Origin: Methylosinus sp. LW4
GTDB lineage: Bacteria > Pseudomonadota > Alphaproteobacteria > Rhizobiales > Beijerinckiaceae
DNA length: 64,000 nucleotides
Direction: 5' to 3'
Assembly (NCBI RefSeq): GCF_000379125.1
Contig: NZ_KB900626.1
Coordinates: forward strand, 1,397,748-1,461,747
Shown piece by piece: positions 1 to 7,745 of this stretch. Each line of letters starts with the position of its first letter. The stretch's first letter is position 1. The position numbers and the translations under genes are program-made. The notes under the pieces were generated by a model, which did no database searches, was not told the origin of the DNA, and worked only from the letters and a program-made list of their open reading frames with translations.

Positions 1-695
1 GTCGCGAGATCGTGCAGCCGGCCGATATCCTCCTGGCTATAGGCGGATTGGGCGTCGGCGAGCACGCGCTCGAAGGCGTTGAAGTCCTCTGGACGCAGAT
101 TCAGAGGCTCGCTCTTCGGATGCTGGGGCGCGCCGCCGCCGAAGCCCGTCCCGCCGCCGGTGAAGGCGAAGGCGCCCGGACGCGAGCCGCCCCCGGCCCC
201 GCCCATCGCGCCGGCGAAGCGGCGATTGGCGAACCATTGAAAGGCGAGCCGCGCTAGAACGACGATAATCGCGATCTGCACCAGCAGGCCGATGATGGAG
301 GCGAGGCCGCCGAGCCCGCCCATCAGGCCATTGCCCGAGAGAAGGCCGAACAGGCCGGCGCCCAGCAGGCCGCCGGCGAGGCCGCCGAGCAATCCACGGC
401 CGAAGGAACCGCCGAGCGGGCTGGCCGCGGGAGCGGCGGCCGGACGCGGCGGCGCGGCGGGCGAAGGCTGCGCCTGCGGCTGAGGAGCAGGCTGCGGCGC
501 GATGCTGCGCTCCATCGGCGCGGCCGGGCGCGGCGCGGTCGTCGTCGCGGGCGGCGCGGCGAAGGTCCGAGTTCCGCGGCTTCCCGAGCTGGCGCCGCCG
601 CCCATCTTGGCCTCGGCGAGCGCCGGGGCGAGAGCGATGAGCAGAGCGAGCGCGAGCGCCGGCAAAGATTTGGAATGCGATGTCCAAGTCGACAT
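1..695 (-). CDS. Tim44-like domain protein (3' end outside window)
   Basis: The reverse strand reads MSTWTSHSKSLPALALALL, a signal peptide or membrane anchor ending near AEAKMGGG. A Pro/Ala-rich linker follows (about residues 30-85), then a Gly-rich hydrophobic segment with a membrane helix (about 95-145, ending LVQIAIIVVLARLAFQWF). The last part (PLNLRPEDFNAFERVLADAQ) is the start of a Tim44/TIM44-like domain. This arrangement is common in alphaproteobacterial membrane proteins related to mitochondrial Tim44, whose bacterial role is unclear. The stop codon lies left of the window. It is a host gene, divergent from folA. Confidence 0.75.
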   Translation of the reverse strand, partial: MSTWTSHSKSLPALALALLIALAPALAEAKMGGGASSGSRGTRTFAAPPATTTAPRPAAPMERSIAPQPAPQPQAQPSPAAPPRPAAAPAASPLGGSFGRGLLGGLAGGLLGAGLFGLLSGNGLMGGLGGLASIIGLLVQIAIIVVLARLAFQWFANRRFAGAMGGAGGGSRPGAFAFTGGGTGFGGGAPQHPKSEPLNLRPEDFNAFERVLADAQSAYSQEDIGRLHDLA

Positions 696-909
696 GACTA
701 TCCTCGAGCGGTTCGCCCAGAGATGAGGAATCACTCGGGCGCAATCTATATAGGAATGCCTCGACCTTGCGGCAAAGGGCCGCGCGGCCGGAAGGCGAAA
801 TCGGCTTTCGCGCTCATGAAATCAGAAACTCTTCTAATTTTTCATTTAGAACGAATTTCGAACGCGGCCCGCCGAACGCGGCTCTTCGAACACGGCTCCT
901 GGAGGCTCG

Positions 910-1425
910 ATGCGCGTGACGCCGAAACTGGTCTTCGTCGCCGCCGTGGCGCGCAATGGCGTCATCGGCGCGGGAGAGCGCACGCCCTGGCGTCTGAAGA
1001 GCGATCTCGCGCGCTTTCGCGCGCTCACCTGGGGCAAGCCTATGCTCATGGGGCGGCGCACTTTCGATTCGATCGGGCGCGCCCTGCCCGGCCGCGAGAC
1101 TGTCGCTCTGTCGCGCGACGCGCGCTTTCGTCCCGAGGGCGCCCATGCGGCGCGCAGCCCGGAGGAGGCGCTGCGCCTCGCCGCCGAGCTGGCCGAAATC
1201 ATGAGTGCGGCGGAAATCATCGTCGCCGGCGGCGCGGAGATCTACTCCGCCTTTCTGCCCCATGCGGATGTGATTCACCTCACCGAGGTGGCGCTGACGG
1301 TCGCCGGCGACGCGCTGTTTCCGACGCTCGATCCGGCGGAATGGCGCGAAACGGAGCGCGAGACGCCCCCGCGAACGGCCGAGGATGAGGCGGATTTCCA
1401 ATATATTCGGCTCGAGCGCCGGTGA
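910..1425 (+). CDS. folA: Dihydrofolate reductase
   Basis: It reduces 7,8-dihydrofolate to tetrahydrofolate with NADPH (folate and thymidylate metabolism, cytosol). The 171-aa length is typical. Residues 6-20 are the N-terminal strand and NGVIG loop. The PWRLKSDLARFRAL segment carries the catalytic acid (Asp32). GRRTFDSIGRALPGR (about 48-62) is the NADPH-binding signature, and VAGGAEIY is the conserved GG turn. An ATG about 7 nt after a GGAGG-like stretch supports the start. It is a host gene and the last protein gene before the tRNA used for prophage integration. Confidence 0.95.
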   Translation: MRVTPKLVFVAAVARNGVIGAGERTPWRLKSDLARFRALTWGKPMLMGRRTFDSIGRALPGRETVALSRDARFRPEGAHAARSPEEALRLAAELAEIMSAAEIIVAGGAEIYSAFLPHADVIHLTEVALTVAGDALFPTLDPAEWRETERETPPRTAEDEADFQYIRLERR

Positions 1426-1529
1426 GCGGTCGATCGGCTGCAGATAGTGCGCAAACAGCTGTTGCAGGTCGGAGAACCTGAAGCTATAAACCGCCTCGAC
1501 CAGCGGCGACCGCTTCGCGGACGCCAGAT

Positions 1530-1606
1530 CGGAGTGTAGCGCAGCCTGGTAGCGCACCTCGTTCGGGACGAGGGGGTCGGAGGTTCGAATCCTCTCACTC
1601 CGACCA
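1530..1606 (+). tRNA. tRNA-Pro (anticodon CGG)
   Basis: A 77-nt cloverleaf can be folded by eye. The acceptor stem is CGGAGTG/CACTCCG, the D arm contains AGCGCAGCCTGGTAGCGC, and the anticodon stem CCTCG/CGAGG encloses loop TTCGGGA (anticodon CGG). The T arm contains GGTTCGAATCC, and the gene ends with encoded CCA. The 3' 56 nt fall inside the 58-bp repeat shared with the far end of the prophage, so integration kept the tRNA intact. Confidence 0.95.
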
Positions 1607-1608
1607 AA
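1551..1608. repeat. attL: 58-bp core repeat (tRNA-Pro 3' part)
   Basis: It is identical over 58 bp to 57459-57516, and the bases just outside differ on both sides (t/a on the left, c/a on the right). It covers the tRNA from the D arm to the CCA end plus two bases. The integrase gene starts its 3' end 63 bp away, as expected for a tRNA-targeting tyrosine recombinase. Confidence 0.93.
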
Positions 1609-1671
1609 CAAATCAATATGTTAGAATGACGCCTTGGCGGTGCGGCCCCTGAAATGGCCCCCGAAACGGCG

Positions 1672-2847
1672 TCATTTTCCGTTTCGGCGGCCGATCGCCT
1701 CCAGCGCCCCGCTCTGGTGATCCGGGTGGTGATGGCCGTAATTCATCTCCAGCACCTCGACCGTCATCCCCAGATAGCCGGCGGCCTCCCAAAGGTCGCA
1801 GCCGCCCTGCATCAGCCATGTCGCGGCCGTGTGGCGGAGCGTGTGCGGCGAGACGCCTGTCAGCTTCGCATCCGTCGCGGTCCGGGCGAAGGCCTTATTG
1901 ATTCGGCCCACCGGCCGACCGTTCCACTCGACCACGGCTTCGCGCGGGAATCGCCGCGGCGCGGGCTTTTCGCCGAGCGTCAACGCCACCTGCTCTGCCT
2001 CCGACTCCAGCTTCCCCAAGCGCCCCCAGCGCCGCAAATGCGCGAGCAGCCGGCTCGGAAGCCGCACTGGAGGCTGGCGCTTCTTGGTCTCGCGCGCCCC
2101 GGCGGCGCGGCGATAGAAGACGCCCGCCTCCAAATCGATATAGCCGCGGCCGGTGACGCGATCGAGCGAGGCGCCGCAGATCGCGCCGGCGCGCGTCCCC
2201 GTGTAGAGCCCGACGAGGATGAAGCGAGCGACATGCTCGGCGATGGCGCGGCGGGTCGGCGGGCCGCCCTCGAATTCCGGCTGGCGCGCCCGCCAGGCTG
2301 TCCACAGCAATTTCGCCGCCTCGTCGCGGGTGAGCCAGCGCTCGCGGGGGCGCGGCTTTTCGGGCAGCACGACCTCGATAATCTCGGAGCAGAGCCCCTC
2401 TTTGCGGTGATGATTGATCGCCGCCCGAAGATCCTCCAGCTCGCGGCGGGCGGCCGCCGAATGGCCACGCTCGGCGACATAGGATCGGCAGAGCGCGCCA
2501 TTGACCTCGGACAGGGTCTTCTCGCTGAAAAACTCAATAAGCGTGGCGATCCTCTGCGCCGTCTCCTGCGGGCGGGCGTGATTCGGCGCGATGTCCTGAT
2601 TATAGATCGTCAGCACGTCCGAGACGGGGATCGCAGCGGGATCACGGCTTTTGAGCCGTTCTGGCGCGTATTTGCCTGCGATGTAACGCGCGAGCGCCTC
2701 TTCAGCTCCTCGACGCTCGCCAGCGCCGCAGCCCGTGCTCTTTTCAATTCCTCCGTCTTTGATGACCCAGACGGCTGGGCGGACGCGGGCGCCGACTCGG
2801 CGCTCCGGGCGTAGGAGGAGACGGGCTCCTTTCGCGGGACGCGACAT
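1672..2847 (-). CDS. int: Tyrosine-type site-specific integrase
   Basis: It is a phage integrase acting on the tRNA-Pro att site. Of 391 aa, the N-terminus (VWVIKDGG...STGC, about 26-40) and helix ALARYIAGKY (51-60) match the arm- and core-binding region of rhizobial phage integrases. Catalytic residues visible are Arg219 in TGTRAGAI, His335 and Arg338 in PHTLRHTAATW, and nucleophile Tyr370 in EMNYGHHH. It lies next to attL. Its 5' end overlaps the excisionase-like gene out of frame by 238 bp. The VWVIKDGG motif lies inside the overlap and argues that this upstream start is real. Confidence 0.93.
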   Translation of the reverse strand: MSRPAKGARLLLRPERRVGARVRPAVWVIKDGGIEKSTGCGAGERRGAEEALARYIAGKYAPERLKSRDPAAIPVSDVLTIYNQDIAPNHARPQETAQRIATLIEFFSEKTLSEVNGALCRSYVAERGHSAAARRELEDLRAAINHHRKEGLCSEIIEVVLPEKPRPRERWLTRDEAAKLLWTAWRARQPEFEGGPPTRRAIAEHVARFILVGLYTGTRAGAICGASLDRVTGRGYIDLEAGVFYRRAAGARETKKRQPPVRLPSRLLAHLRRWGRLGKLESEAEQVALTLGEKPAPRRFPREAVVEWNGRPVGRINKAFARTATDAKLTGVSPHTLRHTAATWLMQGGCDLWEAAGYLGMTVEVLEMNYGHHHPDHQSGALEAIGRRNGK

Positions 2848-3032
2848 AATTTCCTCATTTCATCGATTGCCGACAAGGTGACGAAATCCTTGCCCGCAAT
2901 CCTCTCTATGACAAGCCGCCCGCGGGACGCCTCCCTTCGCAGGCCGGAAACCGTCATGCCGCCCTGGGGAAAGGCCAATTCCACCGCCTCGGCGAGGCGT
3001 AGCGGGGTTTCTCGGGAGACGTCCGCCGTCAT
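2610..3032 (-). CDS. Excisionase-like DNA-binding protein
   Basis: It is 140 aa. Residues about 10-65 (PLRLAEAVELAFPQGGMTVS, then a basic stretch, then FVTLSAIDEM) look like the winged-helix excisionase/MerR-like domain seen just before integrase in related Hyphomicrobiales prophages. The tail is Ser/Ala-rich and ends in a basic segment. I chose the start at 3032 because it makes a 4-nt ATGA overlap with the gene before it. The 3' 238 bp are also read as the start of int in another frame. The function is inferred from position and fold. Confidence 0.7.
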   Translation of the reverse strand: MTADVSRETPLRLAEAVELAFPQGGMTVSGLRREASRGRLVIERIAGKDFVTLSAIDEMRKLCRVPRKEPVSSYARSAESAPASAQPSGSSKTEELKRARAAALASVEELKRRSRVTSQANTRQNGSKAVIPLRSPSRTC

Positions 3033-3559
3033 CGCTCCACCTCGATCGCATGGGTGATATGCCAGCCGCCGGAAGCGCGCGGGATTTGGAGAATTAGCCA
3101 AGGGGCTGTTACGGCGCGCCAATCTTCGAGCGAGCTCCAGCCGCTGCCGTTGGCGAGCTGGTTGCAGTCGAAGACGCCCTTCTCGCCATCGCTGGCGCGG
3201 CGCGCTGCGCCGACCCAATGGGTGTAGCGATAGCGCGCCCGGATCGGCACGCCGGGCGCGGTCCAGGGGCCTTCCCATTGCACGCGCAGCAGGCCCCAGG
3301 CCGGAAAGCATTCGAGCGGGTCGATCTGGCGCGAGCCGCGGCCGGCGGCGCGCAGCGCCTCGCCCATCATGCTCGGATTGGTGTAGCGCTTGGCGTCGAA
3401 GCCGGGCAGCAGCTCGCGCGCTGCGTCGAGCGTGAGCCCGCAAATCGCGGCGAGCGCCGTGGGGCCGCAATTGCAGCCCCACTCGTCATAGGCGCGCTCG
3501 GCGTCCGCCGGCGAGAAGACCGGCGGGACTGGCGCGGGGGAGAGACCGAGGCGGGTCAT
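3029..3559 (-). CDS. Phage protein with C39/papain-like Cys-His motifs
   Basis: It is 176 aa, with no family I can name securely. CNCGPTALAAICGL (about 29-42) resembles the nucleophile helix of C39-type cysteine peptidases. A YTHWVG segment later and a C-terminal GWHITHAIEV could supply the histidine. WEGPW and FDCN are further conserved-looking blocks. There is no signal peptide, so it should act in the cytosol of the infected cell. The fold suggests a peptidase or an inactive relative. It could modify a host protein, but nothing here shows a target. Confidence 0.6.
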   Translation of the reverse strand: MTRLGLSPAPVPPVFSPADAERAYDEWGCNCGPTALAAICGLTLDAARELLPGFDAKRYTNPSMMGEALRAAGRGSRQIDPLECFPAWGLLRVQWEGPWTAPGVPIRARYRYTHWVGAARRASDGEKGVFDCNQLANGSGWSSLEDWRAVTAPWLILQIPRASGGWHITHAIEVER

Positions 3560-3563
3560 GACC

Positions 3564-3914
3564 TCACGCGCTCCCTTTTGTCGGCATGGCGGCGCCGAGC
3601 GCGGCTATTTTGGCGTCGCGCCAAATGTCGATCTCTTTCTGGATCGCCTCCGCGCGTCGAAGATCGGCGTCTGTCGGCTTGCTTCCGGGATCGAGCGTCG
3701 CCATGATGCTCGACCAAAGATGCTCGGCTCCGGCCATATAGGCGTCGCGATAAAGGGAGAGGCGCTGGTCCTCGATCTCGATCTCGAAGCTCGAAACAAA
3801 GGCGGCGAAGCCTCCTTCGAGCAGCTTGCCCTCATTTGCGAGCTTGCGCGTCAGCTCGAGCGCCTCGCGCTCGCGCGGCAGCAGCTTCTCATGTCTGCGC
3901 TTTTGCTCACCCAT
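3564..3914 (-). CDS. Hypothetical early phage protein
   Basis: It is 116 aa, mostly helical and charged, with no signal or membrane segment and no motif I recognise. It sits 4 nt upstream of the C39-like gene and overlaps the preceding gene by 8 nt, so it is part of the leftward early operon. Helix EREALELTRKLANEGKLLEG is followed by an acidic FEIEIEDQR strand. Confidence 0.6.
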   Translation of the reverse strand: MGEQKRRHEKLLPREREALELTRKLANEGKLLEGGFAAFVSSFEIEIEDQRLSLYRDAYMAGAEHLWSSIMATLDPGSKPTDADLRRAEAIQKEIDIWRDAKIAALGAAMPTKGSA

Positions 3915-4164
3915 TGGCCGATTTCTCCTCGCAACGCGCGATGATCTCGCGGGCTTCGTCGTTCTCGCCGTAGTCGCAATTTCCGCAGGCCTCGCATTCG
4001 TAAACCGGGACGCTGCACATGCAGTCGGGATCGGCGCAGCCGGCGTGCTTGCCGCCCAGGTGCTTCCAGCGATGGCCGACCTCGGCGCAGGGCGCGGCGG
4101 CGATCTCGCGCTCGAGCCGCGCCACCTCGGCGCGCGCCTGGTCGAGGCGTTGCTGCATTGTCAT
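3907..4164 (-). CDS. Small Cys-rich putative zinc-binding protein
   Basis: It is 85 aa, from the ATG that forms a 4-nt overlap with the preceding gene. An N-terminal helix (MTMQQRLDQARAEVARLERE) precedes a Cys/His-rich region: C(26)AEVGHRWKH, CADPDCMC, then YECEACGNCDYG. The paired cysteines suggest one or two zinc sites. The function is unknown. It could be a nucleic-acid or protein-binding adaptor. Confidence 0.6.
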   Translation of the reverse strand: MTMQQRLDQARAEVARLEREIAAAPCAEVGHRWKHLGGKHAGCADPDCMCSVPVYECEACGNCDYGENDEAREIIARCEEKSANG

Positions 4165-4463
4165 CGATCGTTCTCCAGGCGCTGGGCCGGGCGGTGCGGA
4201 TCGAAATCCATCACGCGATCGGGGATGCGGAAGGCGGCGACGAAGCGCGGGCCGTCGAAGAACATCACTGTGCGGCGCGGCGCGCTCCAATGCGCCGAGA
4301 GGCGGCTCGCGTCCTGCGGCAGCCGGCCCCATTTGCGCAGCATCGCCGCCGCATAGAGGCAGGCATGCAGCGCGAGCATGCCGCCCTCGACGGCGACGCG
4401 CGGATCGCCGACCATGCGCTCCGCCAGCCGCTGCTCGCGAATGATCGCCGGCGCGTGGGTCAT
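4161..4463 (-). CDS. Hypothetical early phage protein
   Basis: It is 100 aa with no recognisable domain. It has 4-nt overlaps at both ends with its neighbours, which implies translational coupling. A hydrophobic Ala-rich helix (MLALHACLYAAAML) lies near residue 30, and a WSAPRRTVMFFDGPRFVAAF strand region follows. The hydrophobic stretch is short and charged at its borders, so it is more likely a buried helix than a membrane segment. Confidence 0.6.
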   Translation of the reverse strand: MTHAPAIIREQRLAERMVGDPRVAVEGGMLALHACLYAAAMLRKWGRLPQDASRLSAHWSAPRRTVMFFDGPRFVAAFRIPDRVMDFDPHRPAQRLENDR

Positions 4464-5002
4464 CCGCGGGGCTCGGGCTCGCGCGAATTTTCCACGAAAG
4501 GCGATCTCTTAGGAAGCCCTTCGATCTTCTCGGAATTGCGCACGGCGGCAAACTGCCATGCTGTGCTATTGATCTTGTGCCGCTCCGCCCATGCAGCGAT
4601 GACCGCATTGACTTCGCGTTCCAGCTCACGGCCCTGCTCCGCCGTCCATTCGATAAATTCGCCCTCTCCGATCGCGTCTTCATTGTGTCCGTGCAGCGCC
4701 TCGAAAATATCGTCGTCTGTTAGGTAGAGATCGAAATCACGCTGTTGGCATTCTGCGATCGTGCCGCCGCCGGAGGCCTCGGCATAAGCGATGGCTTCCT
4801 CCCGCGTCTTGAAATCTTCGGTGAAAACCTCGCCGCCATCGAAGCTGACCCACCAGCGAAAAGGATATTCGGAGATCGGCTTCAGCGGCGCGACGCCGGC
4901 GAGCGATGCGATCTGCTCCGCGGCGGCGGCCGTCGGTAGGGCTGCGGCGCCGGCGACCGTTGCGGTCGCGCCGAGGAAGGCGCGTCTCGAAACCTTGCTC
5001 AT
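4460..5002 (-). CDS. Phage protein with Tat-type signal sequence
   Basis: It is 180 aa from the ATG at 5002 (4-nt overlap with the upstream gene). The N-terminus MSKVSRRAFLGATATVAG is a classical twin-arginine signal (SRRAFLG), with a hydrophobic Ala-rich core ending near AAAAEQ, about residues 30-35. The mature part has a WWVSFDGGEVFTEDFKTREE block and an acidic C-terminal half with helix GRELEREVNAVIAAW. Export through Tat is unusual for an early-operon phage protein. The role is unknown. See findings. Confidence 0.72.
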   Translation of the reverse strand: MSKVSRRAFLGATATVAGAAALPTAAAAEQIASLAGVAPLKPISEYPFRWWVSFDGGEVFTEDFKTREEAIAYAEASGGGTIAECQQRDFDLYLTDDDIFEALHGHNEDAIGEGEFIEWTAEQGRELEREVNAVIAAWAERHKINSTAWQFAAVRNSEKIEGLPKRSPFVENSREPEPRG

Positions 5003-5673
5003 TTGCTCTGCCCCGCTGTGGTTGTGGGAAGCGTCCCGATATTCTGTTTGACTGTGCGGAAGGTGATGGCGGCGACGTAGGGATTTGCGCTCCATGCGTC
5101 TTCGCCGTGGAGGCTTTCCCAAAGGTCTGCATACCAATCGCGGGCGTTTGCCCATTCGGCGCAGCCGAGGCGCGCGGCGCTGGAGCTTTCGAAAATGCGG
5201 CCAGTCGCGGGGCCTTTAAAACAGCCCTCGGCGATCGCGTCGGCTTCGCTGATGTCCTGCAGACGTTCGACCTTCACGCCCTCGACGATAAGCGTGATGC
5301 GTGAGGCCCAGCGAGGCATGAAGCGCGCGTGTCGATACCGGCCGAGGTCGTCTCGCCGGCGATCCGCCTCGTAGTGGACGTAATTTCCGGGGACGATCTC
5401 GCTCGGCTTGAAACCGTCGAACGAGACAGCGGCACGCCATGCCTCTTTGACCCAAAGGCGATTTGCGGCCGCATAGTGCACGGGGCGCTCGGCGACGAGC
5501 CATCGGCCTTCCTCGCCGAAAAGGCGATTTTGTAGCTCGTAATCCTCCTGCATCTCGCTCGGCAGATTTTCGAGATGGTCGACATGTGGCAGGATGCGCC
5601 GCGTCATCGTCTTGCGGTTCTCAAGCAGAGCGTGGATCATCGGTGCGGAGAAGGGAATCGGGAGGTCGCTCAT
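4999..5673 (-). CDS. ASCH/PUA-like phage protein
   Basis: It is 224 aa. Motifs typical of a widespread phage family with an ASCH-like RNA-binding barrel are present: PMIHALLENRKTMTRRIL (about 11-28), RLWVKEAWR, SRITLIVEGVKVERLQDISE, and a final WSANPYVAAITF. Characterised ASCH-fold proteins bind RNA or act on modified nucleosides, and this subgroup has no proven activity. It sits in the leftward early operon with 4-nt overlaps on both sides. Confidence 0.75.
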   Translation of the reverse strand: MSDLPIPFSAPMIHALLENRKTMTRRILPHVDHLENLPSEMQEDYELQNRLFGEEGRWLVAERPVHYAAANRLWVKEAWRAAVSFDGFKPSEIVPGNYVHYEADRRRDDLGRYRHARFMPRWASRITLIVEGVKVERLQDISEADAIAEGCFKGPATGRIFESSSAARLGCAEWANARDWYADLWESLHGEDAWSANPYVAAITFRTVKQNIGTLPTTTAGQSK

Positions 5674-6257
5674 TGCGCCGGCTCCGCGACGGGCGCCTTC
5701 TCCTTCGCGCGATTATATTCGGCTATGCCGAGCAGGATCGCGAAGCACGCATAGGCGTAGCGGTGCGTCCAATCCTTCCATTCTCGTTCCATCGCGAGCC
5801 CGCGAAGCTCCTTATGGCCGTGCGCGAAGGATCGGCATGTCTCCTCGTCGTCCTCATAGCATTCGTCGGCCAATTCCCGGCGCAGCTCCTCGGCGCGGGA
5901 TTGGTCGGCAAGTTCGGCGAGGCGCTCCTCGATATCGCGCGCGAATTTGTCATAGGCGAAGCCGCGAACGGATTTCGAGCGCGGGTCGGACAGCTTCTCG
6001 GCCCAATAGCTGAAATTGGGCTCGCCGCGCTCGCCGTCGACGCGGAAAAAGCCGAACATATCGGCCGTGCGGCTGAAGCAATATATGTCGCCCTCGCAAT
6101 TGATGAGAAGCGAGCCGGGCCAAGTGACGAGCTCGAAGCGGTAGTAGTGGGCGCCGCGAATGCGGATATGCCGATAGAGCCCGCTGTCGTGCAAAATTTC
6201 GAGATGCGTCTCGGGATAGGATTGCGCGAAATGCGCGCGGACGTTGTCGATATTCAT
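5670..6257 (-). CDS. Hypothetical early phage protein
   Basis: It is 195 aa from an ATG overlapping the DUF5131 stop by 4 nt. The N-terminal half (HLEILHDSGLYRHIRIRG, then FELVTWPGSLLINCEGDIYC) is strand-rich. The C-terminal half is helical and acidic (RELADECYEDDEETCRSF), ending with a moderately hydrophobic YAYACFAILLGIAEYNRA helix. I recognise the arrangement from other phage early regions but no assigned function. Confidence 0.62.
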   Translation of the reverse strand: MNIDNVRAHFAQSYPETHLEILHDSGLYRHIRIRGAHYYRFELVTWPGSLLINCEGDIYCFSRTADMFGFFRVDGERGEPNFSYWAEKLSDPRSKSVRGFAYDKFARDIEERLAELADQSRAEELRRELADECYEDDEETCRSFAHGHKELRGLAMEREWKDWTHRYAYACFAILLGIAEYNRAKEKAPVAEPAQ

Positions 6258-7492
6258 CGCTGGCCTCGCGGGAATTCGTGGTGTTCTTTGCCGTCGAGCA
6301 GATGGCCGGCGCGGCGGCGGCCGACGCGGAACATCGTCATCGCGCCTTTGCCGCCCTCGAAAGCGCCGGGCGCGATCGGATTGTCGAAGACGGTTCCGTC
6401 TCGATGCATGACGATCGAGCGGACCTTCGCGCGGCGCGTCGCATCCGGCGCGCTCTCGGGCGCCGGGTGATAGCAGGCGTCGATCTCCTCCTCTGACATT
6501 TCGCAGACGGCTTTCCATTCGCCGATCTGCTTGCGGAAATAGGCGACGCCGGCGGCGGCGCATTGGTCGCGGAGCGGGCGCTCCCAATCGATATGCGTCG
6601 GCCGCGCATCGGGGCCAGTCTCGCCGCCGGAGATGATCTGGTCGAGACCTGGGAGTTCATCTCCGCGGATGCTGCGATGACACGAAGGGCAAAAGACATC
6701 GCTGTCATCGCCAAAAGAGTCTGATCCGCAAAGCTCGCTCGAGCCGACCCATCCGCAATATTCGCATTTGGTCATATAGAAGGACGGCGCAAGAAATGGA
6801 GTTCCGTCTGGCCTCTTGGCGAGACGTCGAGTCGGCAGCCATCGCTTCCATAAAACCGCCCCGAGCGCCGGTTCATAGCTCACAATACGCACGGCCGCCG
6901 GAGTAGCGAGCAGTTCCGGGATGCGCTCATTGGCGCGCGGATCATCCTCTACAGTTACGCCGAGCCACACGTTCGGCAACGGAAGGCGAAGATGGATCGG
7001 GGCGCCTGGCGCGATCTCGTAGATGATCTTCGCTACCCGGCGAAGATCAAGCGAAGAAAAATAATCCCGCATCCCCTCCGGGCGTTTCGTCAAGAAGATG
7101 AAGATATGCTGCGGGCTGAGGGCGGCGATGGCGAGGATTTTGTCGAGCCAATCGTCCTTCACCCATGCGCCGAACATGTCCGTCATGCTGCCGACGAAAA
7201 TTCCGCGTGGGGTTTTCCAATGCAGCGGCTCGCGCAAGGTCTTTTCGTCGAGGTAATGCTCAACGTCGCCTCTATGCGCGGGCTTGTAGGTGAGGCCTGT
7301 GCCGCCTATGCCGGGGCGCTGGTTCCAGCGCTCGGCGTAGCAATTCTTGCAGGCCGGCGAGACCTTCTCGCAATGCCAGCCGCGCTCGTCTCGCCCGCTG
7401 ACGAGATTGCGCGCGCGAATGGGATTCCATGTCGCGCCGCGGCCCAGCCCGGCGTGCGCCCATTCGATCTTGGTCACGCGCGCCCCCGCCAT
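6254..7492 (-). CDS. DUF5131 (phage Gp37/Gp68) family protein
   Basis: It is 412 aa from the ATG giving MAGARVTKIEWAHAG. Family landmarks are TWNPIRARNLVSG, CEKVSPACKNCYAERW with a C-x2-C, GIFVGSMTDMFG, IFIFLTKRPE, WLGVTVED, and IISGGETGPDARP. The family has a TIM-barrel resembling radical-SAM proteins but no established reaction. An insertion of about 60 residues carries two CxxC pairs (CEYCGW and CPSCHR), a probable zinc ribbon. It is encoded in the leftward early operon. Confidence 0.85.
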   Translation of the reverse strand: MAGARVTKIEWAHAGLGRGATWNPIRARNLVSGRDERGWHCEKVSPACKNCYAERWNQRPGIGGTGLTYKPAHRGDVEHYLDEKTLREPLHWKTPRGIFVGSMTDMFGAWVKDDWLDKILAIAALSPQHIFIFLTKRPEGMRDYFSSLDLRRVAKIIYEIAPGAPIHLRLPLPNVWLGVTVEDDPRANERIPELLATPAAVRIVSYEPALGAVLWKRWLPTRRLAKRPDGTPFLAPSFYMTKCEYCGWVGSSELCGSDSFGDDSDVFCPSCHRSIRGDELPGLDQIISGGETGPDARPTHIDWERPLRDQCAAAGVAYFRKQIGEWKAVCEMSEEEIDACYHPAPESAPDATRRAKVRSIVMHRDGTVFDNPIAPGAFEGGKGAMTMFRVGRRRAGHLLDGKEHHEFPRGQR

Positions 7493-7728
7493 GGACGCCA
7501 GCCGGCGATGAAGGTCTCCAGCTCCTGCCCTGTCGCGGCGTTCCGCCATTCGTCGGCGACGAAGCAGACGGGGAAAGGCACGAGATAGAAGCCGCGGCGA
7601 TCTTCGGCATAGACCTCGACGAGAGCGCCGTCCTCCGGCACGTCGGAGCTGTTCCAATCGGCTTCGGCGAGGAATGGGGCGGCGGGAAAGAGCGGCGTTT
7701 TGTCGTCGGAAATTTGTGAAAGGCTCAT
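7474..7728 (-). CDS. Hypothetical early phage protein
   Basis: It is 84 aa. It begins MSLSQISDDKTPLFPAAPF and ends WRPWRGRA. The middle (ALVEVYAEDRRGFYLVPFPV) looks like a small beta domain. Its 3' end overlaps the next gene by 19 nt. No function can be assigned. Confidence 0.55.
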   Translation of the reverse strand: MSLSQISDDKTPLFPAAPFLAEADWNSSDVPEDGALVEVYAEDRRGFYLVPFPVCFVADEWRNAATGQELETFIAGWRPWRGRA

Positions 7729-7745
7729 AGGTCAAATCCTCTCGG

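Noticed and set aside
1275..1616. Minus-strand open frames beginning in the tRNA-Pro gene, and the similar one near 57253-57534
   Set aside because: Their shared peptide (SERIRTSDPLVPNEV) is the antisense of the tRNA 3' half, a well-known annotation artefact, and both copies simply reflect the att repeat.
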